In this document: piece after piece, positions 1-7,971 of the stretch
How positions within the stretch are numbered: the first letter of the stretch is position 1
How the letters are laid out: the number at the start of each line of letters is the position of its first letter
NCBI GenBank assembly: GCA_022840285.1
Contig: JALHIE010000118.1
Coordinates: 1 to 11,126 of the forward strand
Reading direction: 5' to 3'
Length of the DNA: 11,126 nucleotides
Source: Porphyromonadaceae bacterium
GTDB taxonomy: Bacteria; Bacteroidota; Bacteroidia; Bacteroidales; Dysgonomonadaceae
The notes under the pieces: model-generated
Databases searched by the model: none
The model's input: the letters and a program-made list of their open reading frames with translations, nothing else
What the model was told of the DNA's origin: nothing
Translations under genes and position numbers: made by a program

Positions 1-81
1 AACCTCTATAACGGTGCTGGAGGCGCGAAAAAATACCGAATAGTATTCGACGGGCGCCAGGTAGAAGGAAGAAAGCAACAC
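1..81 (-). CDS. WbqC-family protein, N-terminal fragment (cut by the window edge)
   Basis: Only the first 27 codons are inside the window. They read LLSSFYLAPVEYYSVFFRAS after the start, which resembles the N-terminus of WbqC-like proteins, where a short beta strand is followed by a Y-L-x-P-x-x-Y-[FY] pattern. WbqC-like proteins are often encoded near glycan genes and, in Bacteroidales, directly after lepB; their reaction is not settled. I chose GTG at 79-81 as the start; TTG at 76-78 is equally possible, and there is no ATG in frame nearby. The gene begins 8 bases after the lepB stop, so it is probably cotranscribed with dapB and lepB. The assignment rests on a short stretch plus gene order, so it is moderate only. 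Confidence 0.6.
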   Translation of the reverse strand, partial: MLLSSFYLAPVEYYSVFFRASSTVIEV

Positions 82-89
82 TCTCCCGG

Positions 90-1601
90 TTATTTTTTTG
101 CACTTCGAAATAACCTGTTCCACCGGATTTTTCCGTTAAGCCAGCCGTTGTCTTTTTCCAGGGAAAGCCATATCAGCATCGGTTGTCCCACGATATGGTC
201 TTCGGGAACAAATCCCCACACGCGTGAGTCGGCCGAGTTGTGGCGGTTATCCCCCATCATGAAGTAGTAATCCATCTTAAAGGTATACGAGTCTGCTGGC
301 TCCCCGTTTATGTATACTTTTCCGTCGCGAAAGGCAAAATCGTTCCCTTCGTAATTCTTTATACAGCGTTCGTAGGCTGCTGCTTTAAACGCCACATCGG
401 TGTCGAACGTGAGGGTGGCACCTTTCTCCGGAATCCAGAGCGGCCCGAAGTCGGCTCGCGTCCAGTTCGTTGGATAGTCTAAGGGATAATAATAGCTCGA
501 ACCGGGTTGCTCCACATCTTTTATCACTTCCCACACGAAAGGTTTTTCTTTCAGCTTGGTGAGCATCGCTTCGGTCAAGGGAATGTTGTAATAGATCTTT
601 CCGTTGTTTCCGTTTTGTTGTTTCAATCCGGAATGGGCCATGGTCAGGCTGTCTATACCCGTTAAATCCTGCATCTTCAGGGAGACCTGCCCGTAGCTAT
701 TCGGCATCATGTAGTCGTCCTTGTTGATGCCCAGTTCCTGGAAAATTTGTTCCGATATAACTGTTCCGTCCGTATGGATCATGTAGGTCAACTGCGATAA
801 TTTAGGGCTCGGGATGAGTTCCCCATCGATGTAAACACTGTCGTCGCGCAATTCGATGGTTTCCCCGGGAAGTCCGATACAGCGCTTTACGTAATTCTCG
901 CGCCGGTCCACCGGGCGAAAAACCACTTCGCCGTAGGTCCTTTGGTCAGAACGTATTCCCGCGCTTCCGTTGGTGTTGTACCTGGAGAGGGTATAAAAAT
1001 CAACACCCTGCTGGTTTAAAGCAACCGTATCCCCGGCGGGGAAATTAAAAACGACAATATCGTTGCGCTTTACTTCTCCGAGTCCCTTCAGCCTGCGGTA
1101 TTTCCACTGCGGCTTATCGATGTATGACTTTCCGCCGATTACCGGCATGGTGTGCTGTGCCAGTGGGAACGACAAGGGGGTGATGGGTGCGCGAGGCCCG
1201 TAACTGACCTTGCTGACTGCCAGGAAATCGCCCACCAGCAAAGATTTTTCCAGTGATGAAGTGGGGATCTGGTAGTTCTGGAAGAAAAAAGTGTTGATAA
1301 AATATACAGCTATCAACGCAAACAAGATGGCATCCACCCATTCCATGGTTTTGCGGACGGCCTTATTTTCGGTTTTCTTCCACCATGACCACGGTACAAA
1401 CTTCGTGATGTATACGTCGAAAAAAAGCAGGATGAAGAGCAGGATCCACGGGCTCCCGGCCCAAACGGCGAAGAGGACTGTGGAAAGTGCCCATACGCCA
1501 AACCACATCCATTGATGCTGTTGGGCAGAGGAAATGCGCGCCTTCAAATTTCCCGAAGGAGTTTGTGGAGAAGTGTTGTTGTTGTCGGCGGTTTGATTCA
1601 T
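90..1601 (-). CDS. lepB: Signal peptidase I (LepB), long Bacteroidota form
   Basis: Type I signal peptidase, which cuts signal peptides from exported proteins at the outer face of the inner membrane with a Ser-Lys dyad. Hydrophobic segments lie at about residues 33-66 and 87-106. Box B reads QIPTSSLEKSL, making Ser116 the likely nucleophile. Box D reads YVKRCIGLPGE, making Lys239 the general base. Box E reads GDNRHNSADSR (450-460). The protein has 503 residues against 324 in E. coli; the extra length lies in the loops around 140-170 and in about 180 residues between boxes D and E (260-440), as is usual for Bacteroidota LepB. The ATG at 1599-1601 lies 64 bases after the dapB stop. Many Bacteroidales carry a second, shorter lepB between this gene and wbqC; here there is only one. 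The frame is intact and all catalytic motifs are present. Confidence 0.95.
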   Translation of the reverse strand: MNQTADNNNTSPQTPSGNLKARISSAQQHQWMWFGVWALSTVLFAVWAGSPWILLFILLFFDVYITKFVPWSWWKKTENKAVRKTMEWVDAILFALIAVYFINTFFFQNYQIPTSSLEKSLLVGDFLAVSKVSYGPRAPITPLSFPLAQHTMPVIGGKSYIDKPQWKYRRLKGLGEVKRNDIVVFNFPAGDTVALNQQGVDFYTLSRYNTNGSAGIRSDQRTYGEVVFRPVDRRENYVKRCIGLPGETIELRDDSVYIDGELIPSPKLSQLTYMIHTDGTVISEQIFQELGINKDDYMMPNSYGQVSLKMQDLTGIDSLTMAHSGLKQQNGNNGKIYYNIPLTEAMLTKLKEKPFVWEVIKDVEQPGSSYYYPLDYPTNWTRADFGPLWIPEKGATLTFDTDVAFKAAAYERCIKNYEGNDFAFRDGKVYINGEPADSYTFKMDYYFMMGDNRHNSADSRVWGFVPEDHIVGQPMLIWLSLEKDNGWLNGKIRWNRLFRSAKK

Positions 1602-1665
1602 CTTTTTTGTATTTTTTGCAATTGTTTTAATCGGTTGAGGTTATTTACACTTCTTTTTGGGGAAT

Positions 1666-2351
1666 TCAGGGATGGAAGTTCAGCATGTCTTTCATGCCCA
1701 GAAAGCCTTTTTTCCCTTTCGTGAATTCGGCAGCTAAAACGGCTCCAAGAGCAAATCCTTTCCGGTTTTTGGCATTGTGTGTGATGCAAATGCTGTCGGC
1801 TTCGGATTCGTACACAACGGTGTGAATACCGGGAACTTCCCCTTCGCGAAATGCTGTAATTTCCAGTTCTTCTTCGTTGTTGGCTTTGTTGAGCGACCAC
1901 GTTTTTTTTCGTTCCAGATTCTCCAGAATGCCATCGGCCAAGGTGATGGCTGTTCCGCTGGGTGCATCGAGCTTATGGATGTGGTGTGTTTCTTCCATCC
2001 GCACGTCGTAATCGGGAAATTGGCTCATTATCTTTGCCAGGTAATTGCTGAGTGCATAAAAGATGTTTACACCCAAGCTGAAGTTGGAAGCATAAAAGAA
2101 GGTTTGCCCCTCGTTTTTCCGGTAGTTCCGGATACCACGGGAACGTTTGCTGCAAAAGCTCTGCGGTAATTCTGCAGAGCACTTTCGGGAGAGGTGAACT
2201 CGATGGCGACATCGGCGCTTTTGAACTCGGGAGAGTCAAACTTTTCGGGTTCGTTGAAATCGATGGTGCATACAATTTCGTGTCCACGTTGCAAGGCGAT
2301 CTTTTCGATTTCGTGCCCCATCTTGCCGTAACCGATTAATGCTATTTTCAT
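1666..2351 (-). pseudogene. dapB: 4-hydroxy-tetrahydrodipicolinate reductase, frame broken
   Basis: DapB reduces 4-hydroxy-tetrahydrodipicolinate with NAD(P)H on the route to diaminopimelate and lysine. The first part (2351 down to about 2120) has the start MKIALIGYGKMG with the Rossmann glycine motif and ends in the conserved VVSGTTG. The second part, in another frame (about 2123 down to 1666), has YASNFSLGVNIF, the active-site HHIHKLDAPSGTA and the C-terminus. The switch falls at 2112-2124. In E. coli about 20 residues separate GTTG from the ANFS motif; here at most 8 can be recovered, so roughly 12 codons plus one base are missing, not just one base. If read as given, translation stops at 2067, before the catalytic domain. 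The gene is normally essential, so an assembly error or a second copy elsewhere is quite possible. It heads the dapB-lepB-wbqC cluster. Confidence 0.85.
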
Positions 2352-2410
2352 ATGGCTATGTTCCGGTTTATCATTGTCCGCCAGCGCGCATTTATTGCTG
2401 ACTGCTACTG

Positions 2411-2418
2411 CAAAGGTA
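2411..2418 (-). promoter_or_regulatory. Putative dapB promoter, -7 box
   Basis: On the minus strand this reads TACCTTTG, a full match to the Bacteroidota -7 consensus TAnnTTTG, 59 bases before the dapB ATG. No clear TTTG-type -33 element is visible upstream; a run of A/T takes that place. The same octamer stands before queG. Confidence 0.45.
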
Positions 2419-2504
2419 TAAAAAAAAGTTGTTCCGTTAATTTAAGGGCGTTATTTGTTCTTAAATTGTACGTGAGGTGTCGGTTCGCTTATCAGCTCGC
2501 AAGC

Positions 2505-3518
2505 TTACAACCATCCTCTTTCCCGATACCATTTTACGGTAGCATCAACTCCCTCTTTTAACCGGTAGCCGGGCTGGAAGTTGAGGTCTCGTTGTAGCGG
2601 AGTGGTGTCGCACGACCAGTTCCGTTGCTTCATGATTTTATACTTGTCGGTATTGAAGGCAGTTGTTTTACCCAGCAGACCAAAGATTTTTTCGCTGATG
2701 AATGCTGCCGGCTTCATCAACCACAGTGGAACATTAACCCTGAAAACGCGCTTTTTTCCCAGCGTTTGTTGTACAAGGGTATTGAATTCCGAGTCGGTAT
2801 AAACATCCCCATCGGCTATGAAATACTCTTTCCGGTTGATGTTTTTTTCAATACAGTCGAAAATGATCCTCACCAGGTCACCAACATAGATAAAGGTGAG
2901 GACCTGCTTCCGGAAGCCGGCACCTACATTTATTCCGTTTTTTACGGCACGCATCAGGATGAGGTAATCTTTGTCGCGCGGTCCGTATACTCCCGTGGGG
3001 CGAAGAATCACATACGGAAATCCGGGTAATTTTTTCAGGTAATTTTCGGCTTTCAGCTTACTTTTTCCGTAAGCCGTATCCGGATTAGGGACACGGTCAC
3101 ACCGCAGCGGAGTGTAGTTTGTCTCGTCGCCGGCACCCACGGCACCCAGCGTGCTCATAAATATGAACAGGTCGGGGACAGCATCGGTTTCGACAAGCGC
3201 GTCTGCAAAATTCCGGACTTGTTCGTAATTTACCCGGTCGAACTCTGCTTTGTGAAGAGCCTGGGTAATTCCGGCGCTGTGTACGATGTAATCGAAGCGC
3301 CCGTTCCTACCGGTAAAATCCAGAAGCTGCTCTTTTAGTTTTTTCTTGTCGCCGTAGTTTAAATCAATAAATTTGATCCGTTCATCCTGCAAATAAACTC
3401 TGTTGCTGCTTGCACGGATTCCCGCCCAGGTTTCGTAACCCAGCTCCAATGCCTTGTCAACAGCTGTGCTGCCAATAAAACCGCTAGCTCCGGTGATAAG
3501 GATTTTTTTTTGTTCCAT
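2505..3518 (-). CDS. NAD-dependent epimerase/dehydratase family protein (extended SDR)
   Basis: A 337-residue extended short-chain dehydrogenase. The N-terminal nucleotide-binding motif TGASGFIG is at residues 9-16, and a serine in MSTLGAVG (121-128) precedes the catalytic YGKSK, with Tyr150 and Lys154. RPTGVYGP (173-180) is the usual motif after the active site. The C-terminal third (about 250-337) forms the substrate-binding lobe and ends in a WYRERGWL-type tail common in epimerase-like proteins of this phylum. Substrates are typically nucleotide sugars, but related proteins act on sterols or dihydroflavonol-like compounds, and nothing here fixes the substrate. The ATG at 3516-3518 follows a purine-rich GGAAGAA. 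The stop lies 153 bases before dapB, which has its own promoter-like box, so the gene may be transcribed separately. It diverges from rnr. Confidence 0.85.
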   Translation of the reverse strand: MEQKKILITGASGFIGSTAVDKALELGYETWAGIRASSNRVYLQDERIKFIDLNYGDKKKLKEQLLDFTGRNGRFDYIVHSAGITQALHKAEFDRVNYEQVRNFADALVETDAVPDLFIFMSTLGAVGAGDETNYTPLRCDRVPNPDTAYGKSKLKAENYLKKLPGFPYVILRPTGVYGPRDKDYLILMRAVKNGINVGAGFRKQVLTFIYVGDLVRIIFDCIEKNINRKEYFIADGDVYTDSEFNTLVQQTLGKKRVFRVNVPLWLMKPAAFISEKIFGLLGKTTAFNTDKYKIMKQRNWSCDTTPLQRDLNFQPGYRLKEGVDATVKWYRERGWL

Positions 3519-3576
3519 TTCTTCCTAAATTCAATCGCAAATTTAATCATAACAACGCATTTTGAAACCATTTTAC

Positions 3577-3584
3577 CAAAGATA
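3577..3584 (-). promoter_or_regulatory. Putative promoter of the SDR gene, -7 box
   Basis: The minus strand reads TATCTTTG, matching TAnnTTTG, 58 bases before the SDR start. A second match, TAAATTTG on the minus strand at 3538-3545, lies closer to the gene (20 bases). No convincing -33 box accompanies either, so which one is used cannot be decided. Confidence 0.35.
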
Positions 3585-3700
3585 TCCGGTAATCCCGTCT
3601 TTCTGTTGAAGAGAAACGCCCGAAAAGCGAATATTTTTTGTTACTTTGTGCTAACTAAAACAGCTTTTCGTTGTTTAATATTGTAAACGAAAAAGATCAT

Positions 3701-5748
3701 ATGAGTAAAAGAACATCCGTTACAGAGCCCGTATCAAAACCGAAAAAGAAAGAGCTGGAACAGCTCGTTGTCGATTTCCTGACTACAAACAAAGATAAAC
3801 AGTTTAATTACAAGCAGATATCTGCTGCATTGAATATCCGAGGGGAGGATGGTCGGCGTGTATTGATCAAAGCGCTCGACCGGCTTCGCGATTACGATGT
3901 GCTGCTGGAAACGTCGCGCGGGAGGTACAGGTTGAATAACCGCGGACTGATCCTCGAAGGACGTTTTGAAAGGAGGAGCAACGGTAAAAACTTTTTTGTG
4001 CCCGATGACGACGCCAATGTTATCTATATTCCCGAACGGAACAGCAAACATGCGATGAACGGAGACCGGGTCCGCGTCCAGCTGCTGGCAAAAAGGAAAC
4101 GGGCCGATACCGAAGGGGCGGTCTGGAAGTGCAGAAATATTTTGCTTTCCTGGTAATGGACAGCAAGTTTCTAGCCAACGATATATTTATTCCGACGGAC
4201 GAGCTTAACGGGGCCGGGAACGGAGATAAAGTACTGGTGGAAATTGTGGAATGGCCCGAAAAAGCCAATAATCCGGTCGGGAAGGTGATTGATGTATTGG
4301 GAAAGCCGGGAGACAATACTACCGAGATGCACGCTATCCTGGCACAATACGGACTACCGTACAGGTATCCCGGGGATGTGGAAAAAGCGGCGGAGCTGAT
4401 TCCTGAAAAAATCGACGAGAAAGAGGTAGCCCGGCGGGAAGATTTCCGTGATGTGTTTACCATAACCATCGACCCGAAAGACGCCAAAGATTTCGATGAC
4501 GCTTTGTCGCTACGTAAAATTTCTCCCACACTGTGGGAAGTGGGTGTGCATATTGCCGATGTAACCCATTACGTGAGACAGGGCGACATTATCGATAAAG
4601 AAGCGGAAAACAGGGCAACATCCATCTACCTGGTCGACAGGACTATCCCTATGCTGCCCGAAAGGTTGAGCAATGGGTTGTGTTCCCTTCGTCCGAAGGA
4701 AGACAAACTTTGTTTTTCGGTTATTTTTGAACTTAATGAGTATGCGGAGATTAAAAAATCACGCATTGTCCGCACCGTCATAAATTCCGACAGCCGGCTC
4801 ACGTATGAGGAGGCACAAACCGTGATAGAAACCGGGAAAGGTGATTTTTCATCCGAGATCCTGGTCATGAACAGCCTGGCACAGAAATTACGTGAAAAGC
4901 GTTTTGCAAACGGAGCCATCAACTTTGAGCGCTACGAAGTGAAATTCAACCTCGATGACATCGAAGAATTCATGCTTTTGGCCAACAGGACGGTGGCCGA
5001 ATTTATCGGAAAGGTTCCGAAAGGTAAACATGCTAAGGCATTTGTTTATCGCATTCACGATATACCTGATTCCGAAAAACTGGACACCCTGAATGCCTTT
5101 ATCCTTCGTTTCGGCCATAAAATAAAAACCGAAGGGAACAAAGTAGAGGTGGCAAAGAGCATCAACTCATTGTTGGATAAGGTCCAGGGCCGTCCCGAAG
5201 AGAACCTGGTAGAGACCATTGCCATCCGAACCATGTCCAAAGCGGTTTATTCTACCAAAAACGTGGGGCATTACGGGCTGGCATTTGACTATTATACGCA
5301 CTTCACATCTCCCATCCGCCGTTATCCCGACATGATGGTCCACCGGTTGCTTGAACGTTACCTGGACGGTGGCCGATCCGTTGATCAGACAGAGCTGGAG
5401 ATGGAATGCAAGCACTCTTCCGATATGGAACAGGTGGCAGCCAATGCCGAGCGCGACTCCATCAAGTACAAACAGGTGGAATTTATGGCCGACAAAATCG
5501 GGAAAGTGTACGACGGTGTTGTTTCCGGGATTACGGAATGGGGTATTTACGTGGAAATTAACGAAAACAAATGCGAGGGTATGATCCCTATCCGTGAACT
5601 GGACGATGATTTTTACGAACTGGACGAGAAGAATTACCGCCTGGTCGGCCGTCGCACTAAACGTGAATACCGCCTCGGACAACCGGTTTCCATACAGGTT
5701 GCAAAAGCCAACCTGGAAAGGAAACAACTGGATTTTGTACTGGCCTAG
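3701..5748 (+). pseudogene. rnr: Ribonuclease R, frame broken near residue 140
   Basis: RNase R is a processive 3'-to-5' exoribonuclease that degrades structured RNA. In frame 1 (3701 to about 4115) there is an N-terminal winged-helix domain and the first cold-shock domain (EGRFERRSNGKNFFVPDDD, then NGDRVRVQLL). In frame 2 (about 4117 to 5748) come the rest of the second cold-shock domain (LEVQKYFAFLVMDSKF), the RNB catalytic domain with DPKDAKDFDD (its four metal-binding Asp residues all present), HFTSPIRRYPD, and a C-terminal S1 domain (VYDGVVSGITEWGIYVEI). The change falls at 4109-4122. Intact relatives have about 14 residues (pattern EGEVxEIxxRxxxxFVG) between the two parts, and these are missing, which points to a deletion of about 40 bases. 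Read as given, the protein stops at 4156 without a catalytic domain. ATG 3701 is preferred over TTG 3671. The rest of the gene is well preserved, so an assembly error is possible. Confidence 0.85.
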
Positions 5749-5761
5749 TTCAGGCCTTTTT
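5742..5761 (+). terminator. Putative rnr terminator overlapping its stop codon
   Basis: Stem GGCCT (5742-5746) and AGGCC (5752-5756), loop of 5, followed by five T. It contains the rnr stop (5746-5748) and the stop of the convergent methyltransferase gene (5750-5752). The stem is only 5 bp, so it is weak alone; the longer inverted repeat at 5791-5826 may back it up. Confidence 0.4.
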
Positions 5762-6457
5762 GAAGAACGAAGTCTTGCTGAATGCGTGCTGGAAAAAGAC
5801 CGGACCTTGAAATTCGGTCTTTTTCCATTTGGAAGGATCCTGAAGCTCGGGAAAAGGGGCAAGGTAATAGCTCCTGTCGGTATTGTCCACAATCAGGTAA
5901 CCTCCTTTTTTCACATGAGGAATTGCTCTTTTCACACAACAGTTTCTAACCCTTCCGTCCACAACGACCAAATCGAAATATTCTTCCGGAAAAGTATCAA
6001 TTGCTTTTACGTAGTCTTCGAAGGAGAGTCCTGCTGATTTTTTATCTTTCGATACAAAATCGTCGGGGTTCCGGTAGTCCCTTTCGTTGAAGTCAGCAAT
6101 AGGCTTTCCCGCGATTTCCTGGATACTTACGTTTTTTAAATCCAGTTCTTCGATTTTCTTATTCAAAAAATCTTTCCAGTCCGGATCGTGCTCAACGGTG
6201 TGCACCTGTTTGCAGCGTGAAGCAAAAAACAGGGTGGACCCGCCCGACCCCCATTCAAAAACGCTCATGCCGGGCCGGCATGTCGCCGAAAGAAAATCAA
6301 CGGCATCGTAGGTCATCCAGGGCGATCGGCGGCTCAGGGTGGTATCGTCCGATTTTTTATCTTTATACCAGCGGCTGAACTGTTTTATGTGCGATAATGT
6401 CTTGTTGTTTAATGCATAAACCATCGCGAAGCGAACATATAACAAAAATTCTTTCAT
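5750..6457 (-). CDS. Class I SAM-dependent methyltransferase-like protein
   Basis: A 235-residue protein with a Rossmann-type methyltransferase core: motif I VFEWGSGGST (66-75) binds S-adenosylmethionine, VEHD (88-91) gives the acidic residue for the ribose, and FDLVVVDGR (161-169) is the motif IV strand, followed by GGYLIVDNTDR (186-195). The C-terminal FQGPVFFQHAFSKTSFF resembles tails seen in glycan-linked methyltransferases. The substrate is unknown; a sugar or lipid-linked glycan is likely given the flippase upstream. The start at 6457 was chosen because its ATG overlaps the flippase stop as ATGA, the sign of translational coupling; a start ten codons earlier (6487) would lie wholly inside the flippase gene. 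The end lies one base from the rnr stop, on the opposite strand. Confidence 0.75.
   Translation of the reverse strand: MKEFLLYVRFAMVYALNNKTLSHIKQFSRWYKDKKSDDTTLSRRSPWMTYDAVDFLSATCRPGMSVFEWGSGGSTLFFASRCKQVHTVEHDPDWKDFLNKKIEELDLKNVSIQEIAGKPIADFNERDYRNPDDFVSKDKKSAGLSFEDYVKAIDTFPEEYFDLVVVDGRVRNCCVKRAIPHVKKGGYLIVDNTDRSYYLAPFPELQDPSKWKKTEFQGPVFFQHAFSKTSFFKKA
5791..5826. repeat. Perfect 12-bp inverted repeat, possible bidirectional terminator
   Basis: GGAAAAAGACCG (5791-5802) and CGGTCTTTTTCC (5815-5826) are exact reverse complements around a 12-base loop. The A5 and T5 tracts outside a GACCG/CGGTC stem give a terminator-like shape on both strands. It lies beyond the rnr stop, where it could end rnr transcripts, but inside the methyltransferase gene (codons 211-222), about 40 bases before its stop. 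Confidence 0.5.
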
Positions 6458-7863
6458 TTTTTTTCTTTTTTTTTCTTTTCGAACCAATGCTCAATCTCTT
6501 TCAGCATCTCCAGTTTAAATAGCTTACAGAGAAGAATGTATGACGTGCCCGTGATAACCAGGTTGAGGAGTATAAAAATAATGTTGTTCCCTATTTTCAC
6601 TGTAAGAAGGTAGGATACGGCAGAACTGGCAATTGCCAGGAGTAAATATGGACCCGCATCTTTCATCAAGTGAAAAAGGGAATACCGGATTAGCTTTCCC
6701 GTCAATACTACAGAGATAAGCAGTGAAATAACCATGTAGATTATCCAGCTAACAGCTAAAGCTGTGATCCCACGCGGAAAAAGGAGAACAATGAGTACAA
6801 TCAGCAAGGTCCCTTTTGCCACCTCAATACCCAGGAAGTACCTGGAGTTCTCCTTGGCTATAAACAGCTCCTGAAAGATATAAATAAAAGGAGAGAGCAT
6901 TCCGGCGAACGTGAGAATTTGAAAATAGGGAACTGCCGGCAACCATTTCTCTTTGAAAAGGAGGTGAAATGTTGGTTCTGCAATCACAATCATGGTAAGT
7001 CCGATAGGAAATGAGAGGAATGCTATGGATTTTATGATCTTACTCACTACCCGCTTTAACCGTTCCGTTTGTTCGTTTATCTCCGATAAAATAAGCATTG
7101 CTACGGTACGAAAGGTGTTTGCCAGTGTAAGAAACGGAATGTCCTGGTACTTTTTTGCCTGATTGAAGTAAGCCACCTGGTTTACCGTAGTTGAAATAAC
7201 CGATGCGGACAGCAATTTGTTGCTGAAAGCGAAAAATGCGTCCAAGCTTTTTCTGCTGAAACGGGCGATAGGTCGCCAGGGGGAGTAGATCCACAAAAAA
7301 AGGGAGCGGAAAAAAGCGTAGAGAAGCGTCTGGGCTACCAGTGCCCATACGCCGTACCCGGCAATGGCCATTACAACGGCCACGATATCGGAAAAGAGGA
7401 GTGCCAGTGTGTTCACCTGGGTAAGCCCCTTGAAATTGGCTTTTTTCGTGAGAATCGTTTGGTGGATTAAGCCAAATGCGTTAAAAATGAGCGATAAGAA
7501 CAGGATTCGGACAACGCTTGTGATCGCGGGAGCATGGAACATCTTTCCCAGCAGGGGTGCGGTAAACAAGAAGAGCAAATAAAGGACAACGCTCAGTGAA
7601 ATGTTGAAATAAAAAACAGTGGCGTAATCCGTTTGCGTCAGGTCTTTCCGGTTCAGAAGCGCTCGCCCGAATCCGCTGTCGATCAGGATGGAGGAAAATG
7701 CCACAAAGACCGCCAAGGAACCAACCAGTCCGTAATCTTCCGCGGCAACGATATTCATCAATATCAGCATACTGGCAAAGTTGAGCATCTGCTGCCCAAA
7801 CTTATCGAGAAAGCTCCAGAAAAGAGAGACGGTAGTTTTTTTCTTCAGGGCTGAATCTGCCAT
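6454..7863 (-). CDS. Polysaccharide flippase, Wzx/MOP superfamily (lipopolysaccharide biosynthesis protein)
   Basis: A 469-residue integral membrane protein with roughly twelve or more hydrophobic segments spread over its length. Family members move lipid-linked oligosaccharides across the inner membrane for O-antigen, capsule or exopolysaccharide assembly. The N-terminus (KTTVSLFWSFLDKFGQQMLN, then VAAEDYGLVG and a DSGFGRALLNRKDLT segment around 62-76) is typical of the WzxC/TuaB-like branch. The C-terminal tail is very lysine-rich (KKKKEKK), encoded by two runs of eight A on the coding strand, and its stop overlaps the methyltransferase start. The ATG at 7861-7863 is clear. No glycosyltransferase gene lies nearby in this window, so the pair seems detached from a full glycan cluster. 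It diverges from queG across a region with a large inverted repeat. Confidence 0.88.
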   Translation of the reverse strand: MADSALKKKTTVSLFWSFLDKFGQQMLNFASMLILMNIVAAEDYGLVGSLAVFVAFSSILIDSGFGRALLNRKDLTQTDYATVFYFNISLSVVLYLLFLFTAPLLGKMFHAPAITSVVRILFLSLIFNAFGLIHQTILTKKANFKGLTQVNTLALLFSDIVAVVMAIAGYGVWALVAQTLLYAFFRSLFLWIYSPWRPIARFSRKSLDAFFAFSNKLLSASVISTTVNQVAYFNQAKKYQDIPFLTLANTFRTVAMLILSEINEQTERLKRVVSKIIKSIAFLSFPIGLTMIVIAEPTFHLLFKEKWLPAVPYFQILTFAGMLSPFIYIFQELFIAKENSRYFLGIEVAKGTLLIVLIVLLFPRGITALAVSWIIYMVISLLISVVLTGKLIRYSLFHLMKDAGPYLLLAIASSAVSYLLTVKIGNNIIFILLNLVITGTSYILLCKLFKLEMLKEIEHWFEKKKKEKK

Positions 7864-7880
7864 ATCGGGATTAATTTATG

Positions 7881-7888
7881 CAAAAGTA
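7881..7888 (-). promoter_or_regulatory. Putative flippase promoter, -7 box
   Basis: The minus strand reads TACTTTTG, a full match to TAnnTTTG, 17 bases before the flippase ATG, implying a leader of only about 10 bases. A TTG at 7912-7914 (minus strand), inside the left arm of the inverted repeat, is the nearest -33 candidate, with a 23-base spacer. It lies outside the repeat-bounded segment. Confidence 0.4.
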
Positions 7889-7899
7889 AAGTTTTTTTC

Positions 7900-7940
7900 A
7901 GACAAAAGAGTCAAGAGCCAGGAATAAAGACTTTTTGTCT
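7900..7940. repeat. Additional inverted copy of AGACAAAA inside the element
   Basis: AGACAAAAGAGTC (7900-7912) can pair with GACTTTTTGTCT (7929-7940) with one unpaired base, so a third copy of the AGACAAAA motif lies just inside the left arm; the others are in the two arms. Such a set could be binding sites for a regulator or recombinase, or only a hairpin. Confidence 0.35.
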
Positions 7941-7971
7941 ATGCGTTTATCCGTTCATGGTATAATTTTTG

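Noticed and set aside
2112..2124. Programmed -1 ribosomal frameshift in dapB at the A5 run
   Set aside because: A slip on AAA would join the frames, but there is no X-XXY-YYZ heptamer, no strong downstream structure was seen, and the product would still lack about 12 conserved residues.
2439..2467. AATTTAAG / CTTAAATT hairpin between the SDR gene and dapB as a terminator
   Set aside because: The stem is all A/T except one pair, the loop is 13 bases and no T run follows on the minus strand.
3621..3670. CGAAAAGC / GCTTTTCG inverted repeat around the rnr upstream region, with a near-match -7 box TTACTTTG (3641-3648)
   Set aside because: The arms are only 8 bp, no -33 element is visible and the box misses the consensus at one position; not strong enough to list as an operator or promoter.
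5167..5892. Long antisense open frame (241 codons) across the end of rnr
   Set aside because: It lies wholly opposite the conserved RNB and S1 domains of RNase R; its sequence has no recognisable motif and is best explained as a shadow of rnr codon use.
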